Shown here piece by piece: positions 62,355 through 64,000 of a DNA stretch of 64,000 bases (its first letter is position 1; every line of letters starts with the position of its first letter). Source of the stretch: a virus; the IMG/VR virus record IMGVR_UViG_3300046780_000427, positions 1 through 64,000 of that record; one strand, given 5' to 3'. A model generated the notes under the pieces. It did not search any database, was not told where the DNA came from, and saw only the letters and a list, made by a program, of their open reading frames with translations. A program made the position numbers and the translations under genes.

Positions 62355-62704
62355 GCCGGTACACGGTCTGGGCCGGCAAGCCCCTGGCCGACCAGCCCGC
62401 CACCCCCACCCGGCCAGCCTCAACAGGCCGGCATGCGCAAACCTACCGGCGCACCGTCACCGGCACCCGGGCCCAGGCGATGGCCGTCGCTGTCGCCGTC
62501 CCCGACGATGACCTGCATTCGCTGGTCACCGTGGACAGGTACGACGGATGGGACCGGCTCCTCCGGCACCACAAGACGACCCGTGTGGCGAAGCGGATCC
62601 ACGGGGCCTGGCTGACCGGCCAGATGCTCGCCGACCACGACGAGGCCGCCCGGATCGACCGGGCTAGCAAAGCACTGGCCGCCGCAACAGCGGCAGCAAA
62701 CTGA
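62351..62704 (+). CDS. Early protein, unknown
   Basis: This 117-residue protein has a basic N-terminal part (TYRRTVTGTRAQAMAVAVAV) and an Arg-containing helical part (WDRLLRHHKTTRVAKRIHGA). It precedes the Ltp-like gene by 15 bases. No family is recognised. Confidence 0.5.
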   Translation: MSRYTVWAGKPLADQPATPTRPASTGRHAQTYRRTVTGTRAQAMAVAVAVPDDDLHSLVTVDRYDGWDRLLRHHKTTRVAKRIHGAWLTGQMLADHDEAARIDRASKALAAATAAAN

Positions 62705-62719
62705 GAGAGGGAACCTGTC

Positions 62720-63211
62720 ATGAGAAAGCGCACTATCGTTTTCGGGACCGCCGCTGTCGGCGTGGCCGCGCTCATCGTTATCGGTGCCGTCACGGCATCA
62801 CCGCCCCCGGCCAGCCACCGGGCACCTGCCACGCAGGCCGCCACCTCGGCTCCTGCCGCCGCCACGGTCCCGGCCGCGCCTGCCCCGCCGCAGTTCACCC
62901 CGGCGCAGCAGCAGGTCCTCGACTCCGCCGAGTCCTACCTGACGGACGGGCAAGGGTTCTCCAAGGCCAGGCTGATGGACCAGCTCACGTCCTCCTCCGG
63001 TGAGGGGTTCTCCCACCGGCTGGCCAGGTTCGCGCTCGCCCACCTTCAGGTCAACTGGAATCAGCAGGCCGTCCTGTCCGCCAAGGGATACCTGACCGAT
63101 GGGCAGGGGTTCTCCCGCTCGGGGCTGGTGCAGCAACTCGAATCGGCCTTCGGGGAGCAGTTCACCCCGGCGCAGGCCCGCCACGGTGCCGCCGTGGCGA
63201 TGCGAGGCTGA
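62720..63211 (+). CDS. Ltp-like surface lipoprotein (superinfection exclusion candidate)
   Basis: This 163-residue protein has an N-terminal membrane anchor or signal (RTIVFGTAAVGVAALIVIGA), then a Pro/Ala/Thr-rich linker (to about 55). Two tandem helical repeats follow: VLDSAESYLTDGQGFSKARL and VLSAKGYLTDGQGFSRSGLV, each followed by QL...GE.F. This is the repeat of the Ltp family, known from streptococcal phage TP-J34 to block DNA injection by related phages. GAGAGAGGGAACC precedes the start. No lipobox Cys is visible, so it may be anchored by the N-terminal helix. Confidence 0.7.
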   Translation: MRKRTIVFGTAAVGVAALIVIGAVTASPPPASHRAPATQAATSAPAAATVPAAPAPPQFTPAQQQVLDSAESYLTDGQGFSKARLMDQLTSSSGEGFSHRLARFALAHLQVNWNQQAVLSAKGYLTDGQGFSRSGLVQQLESAFGEQFTPAQARHGAAVAMRG

Positions 63212-63237
63212 TCCTGGTGTCTGACAAAGGAGGCGTG

Positions 63238-64000
63238 ATGTGGCACCGCAGGAGGACCTGCCCGGACTGCGGGCTCCGGCATGACATGAGGGCCTGTCAG
63301 GAGGGCGGGTTCACCTGCTCCTGCTGTGAGGCTATCGAAGCCATTACACCCGAGCAGGCGTTCGCGATCAGCCCGATCAACAGGTGGTGGCCGGCTGACC
63401 GGCCACGCCAGGCTGGTGTCGTTGCCGGCCTCGGCACCACTGCTGCCGTGTGGTGGGCGTTCGGCCCGGTGGCGGCGGGGGTGTCGATGTTCACCCTGTC
63501 CGGGGTGGCCTACGTGATCGCCCGCCTGACCGGGGAGGAGATCTCGGGCCGCATGGCCCTCGCCCGGGACATGGCGGCCGAGTCGATGCTGCACCTCCTG
63601 CACGACCCGGCCGGGGTGTCGTCGGTGGCGATCGTCGGCCCCGCCCGTGGCCCCTACAGGTGGCTGGTCTGCTACCGGGACGGCAGGACCGCAGGAGGCT
63701 GGGGACCCACTGAGCGGCTGGCCCGCAGGTGGGCGTTGGCCTGCGCCAGGTGGCCGAAACGGCGGAGGATGCTGAACATGACCTACCGGACTTTGCGGAT
63801 CAACCCGGCGACCGGCGGGATCATCCTGGACCCCCCGGGCACGCTGCCCACCCAGGCTGAGGGTGACCTGATCATCCGGCCCCGGTGCCCTCGGTGTAAG
63901 CGGTCGGTGGCGGTCGAGTTCGGCGACGTGTCCCTGCCTGGTGAGCCCGAGGCGTGGCTGCCCGTCGTGGCGTCCTGCCGGACACCGGACTGCACCAGGC
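63238..64000 (+). CDS. Partial membrane protein with zinc motifs (runs off the window)
   Basis: The frame is open from ATG 63238 (AAAGGAGG at 63226-63233) to the window end, at least 254 residues. N-terminal Cys pairs (TCPDCGLRHD, CSCC) come first, then a hydrophobic region of two spans (GVVAGLGTTAAVWWAFGPVA, MFTLSGVAYVIA). A soluble part follows, with a C-terminal zinc ribbon (CPRCKRSV...CRTPDC). Its stop codon is outside the window. Function is unknown. Confidence 0.55.
   Translation, partial: MWHRRRTCPDCGLRHDMRACQEGGFTCSCCEAIEAITPEQAFAISPINRWWPADRPRQAGVVAGLGTTAAVWWAFGPVAAGVSMFTLSGVAYVIARLTGEEISGRMALARDMAAESMLHLLHDPAGVSSVAIVGPARGPYRWLVCYRDGRTAGGWGPTERLARRWALACARWPKRRRMLNMTYRTLRINPATGGIILDPPGTLPTQAEGDLIIRPRCPRCKRSVAVEFGDVSLPGEPEAWLPVVASCRTPDCTR

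Overview
The window reads as a large part of the genome of a long-tailed (siphovirus-type) double-stranded DNA phage of a high-GC actinobacterium, most likely a Streptomyces-like host. The grounds are very GC-rich DNA, frequent GTG starts, dense ATGA/GTGA-coupled genes, a DUF6221-like protein, an endolysin with a DUF1906-like fold, and an HK97-type head module. No integrase, excisionase, repressor of known family or tRNA gene was recognised. The last gene runs off the right edge, so the genome continues.

Layout. (1) 159-27337, plus strand: HNH nuclease, small and large terminase, portal, S78 prohead protease, HK97-fold capsid (with its own extended -10 promoter), accessory and decoration-like proteins, head-tail adaptor, tail terminator, tail tube, frameshifted tail assembly chaperones, tape measure with a transglycosylase domain, distal tail protein, and a 1710-residue tail protein that fuses a beta-propeller, Ig-like repeats and a hub-like domain. 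(2) 27384-30380, plus: lysis cassette (DUF1906/LysM endolysin, permuted papain-like hydrolase, several small membrane proteins). (3) 30381-30743: convergent boundary with three strong inverted repeats. (4) 30744-42202, minus: YdjM-like membrane hydrolase, two glycosyltransferases and a methyltransferase, a ParB-like protein, a ribbon-helix-helix protein, an HNH protein, RecT annealing protein and YqaJ-type exonuclease. (5) 42203-42623: divergent control region with a 21-bp hairpin. (6) 42624-64000, plus: RepA/RecA-like ATPase, many small genes, a papain-like protease, a secreted protein, a DUF932 protein, a DNA-modification operon, then a run of very small early genes, each with a near-identical extended -10 promoter and leader, ending with an Ltp-like lipoprotein.

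Two findings stand out. First, the operon at 52636-56865 places a ParB-like protein, a cytosine-C5 methyltransferase, a class II amidotransferase (AsnB-like) and a CmoA-like carboxy-SAM synthase in one translationally coupled unit. In the methyltransferase the conserved motif X Asn (G-N-x-V-P-P) is Arg469 (G-R-A-V-P-P), the kind of change that lets an engineered C5 methyltransferase use carboxy-SAM. I infer that the phage makes 5-carboxymethylcytosine and probably amidates it to 5-carbamoylmethylcytosine. Second, ten exact copies of a 19-bp palindrome, TGTCAA-N7-TTGACA, are scattered through both coding and intergenic DNA. Three lie just upstream of early promoters. This looks like a distributed operator ('stoperator') or centromere-type system whose binding protein is not identified.
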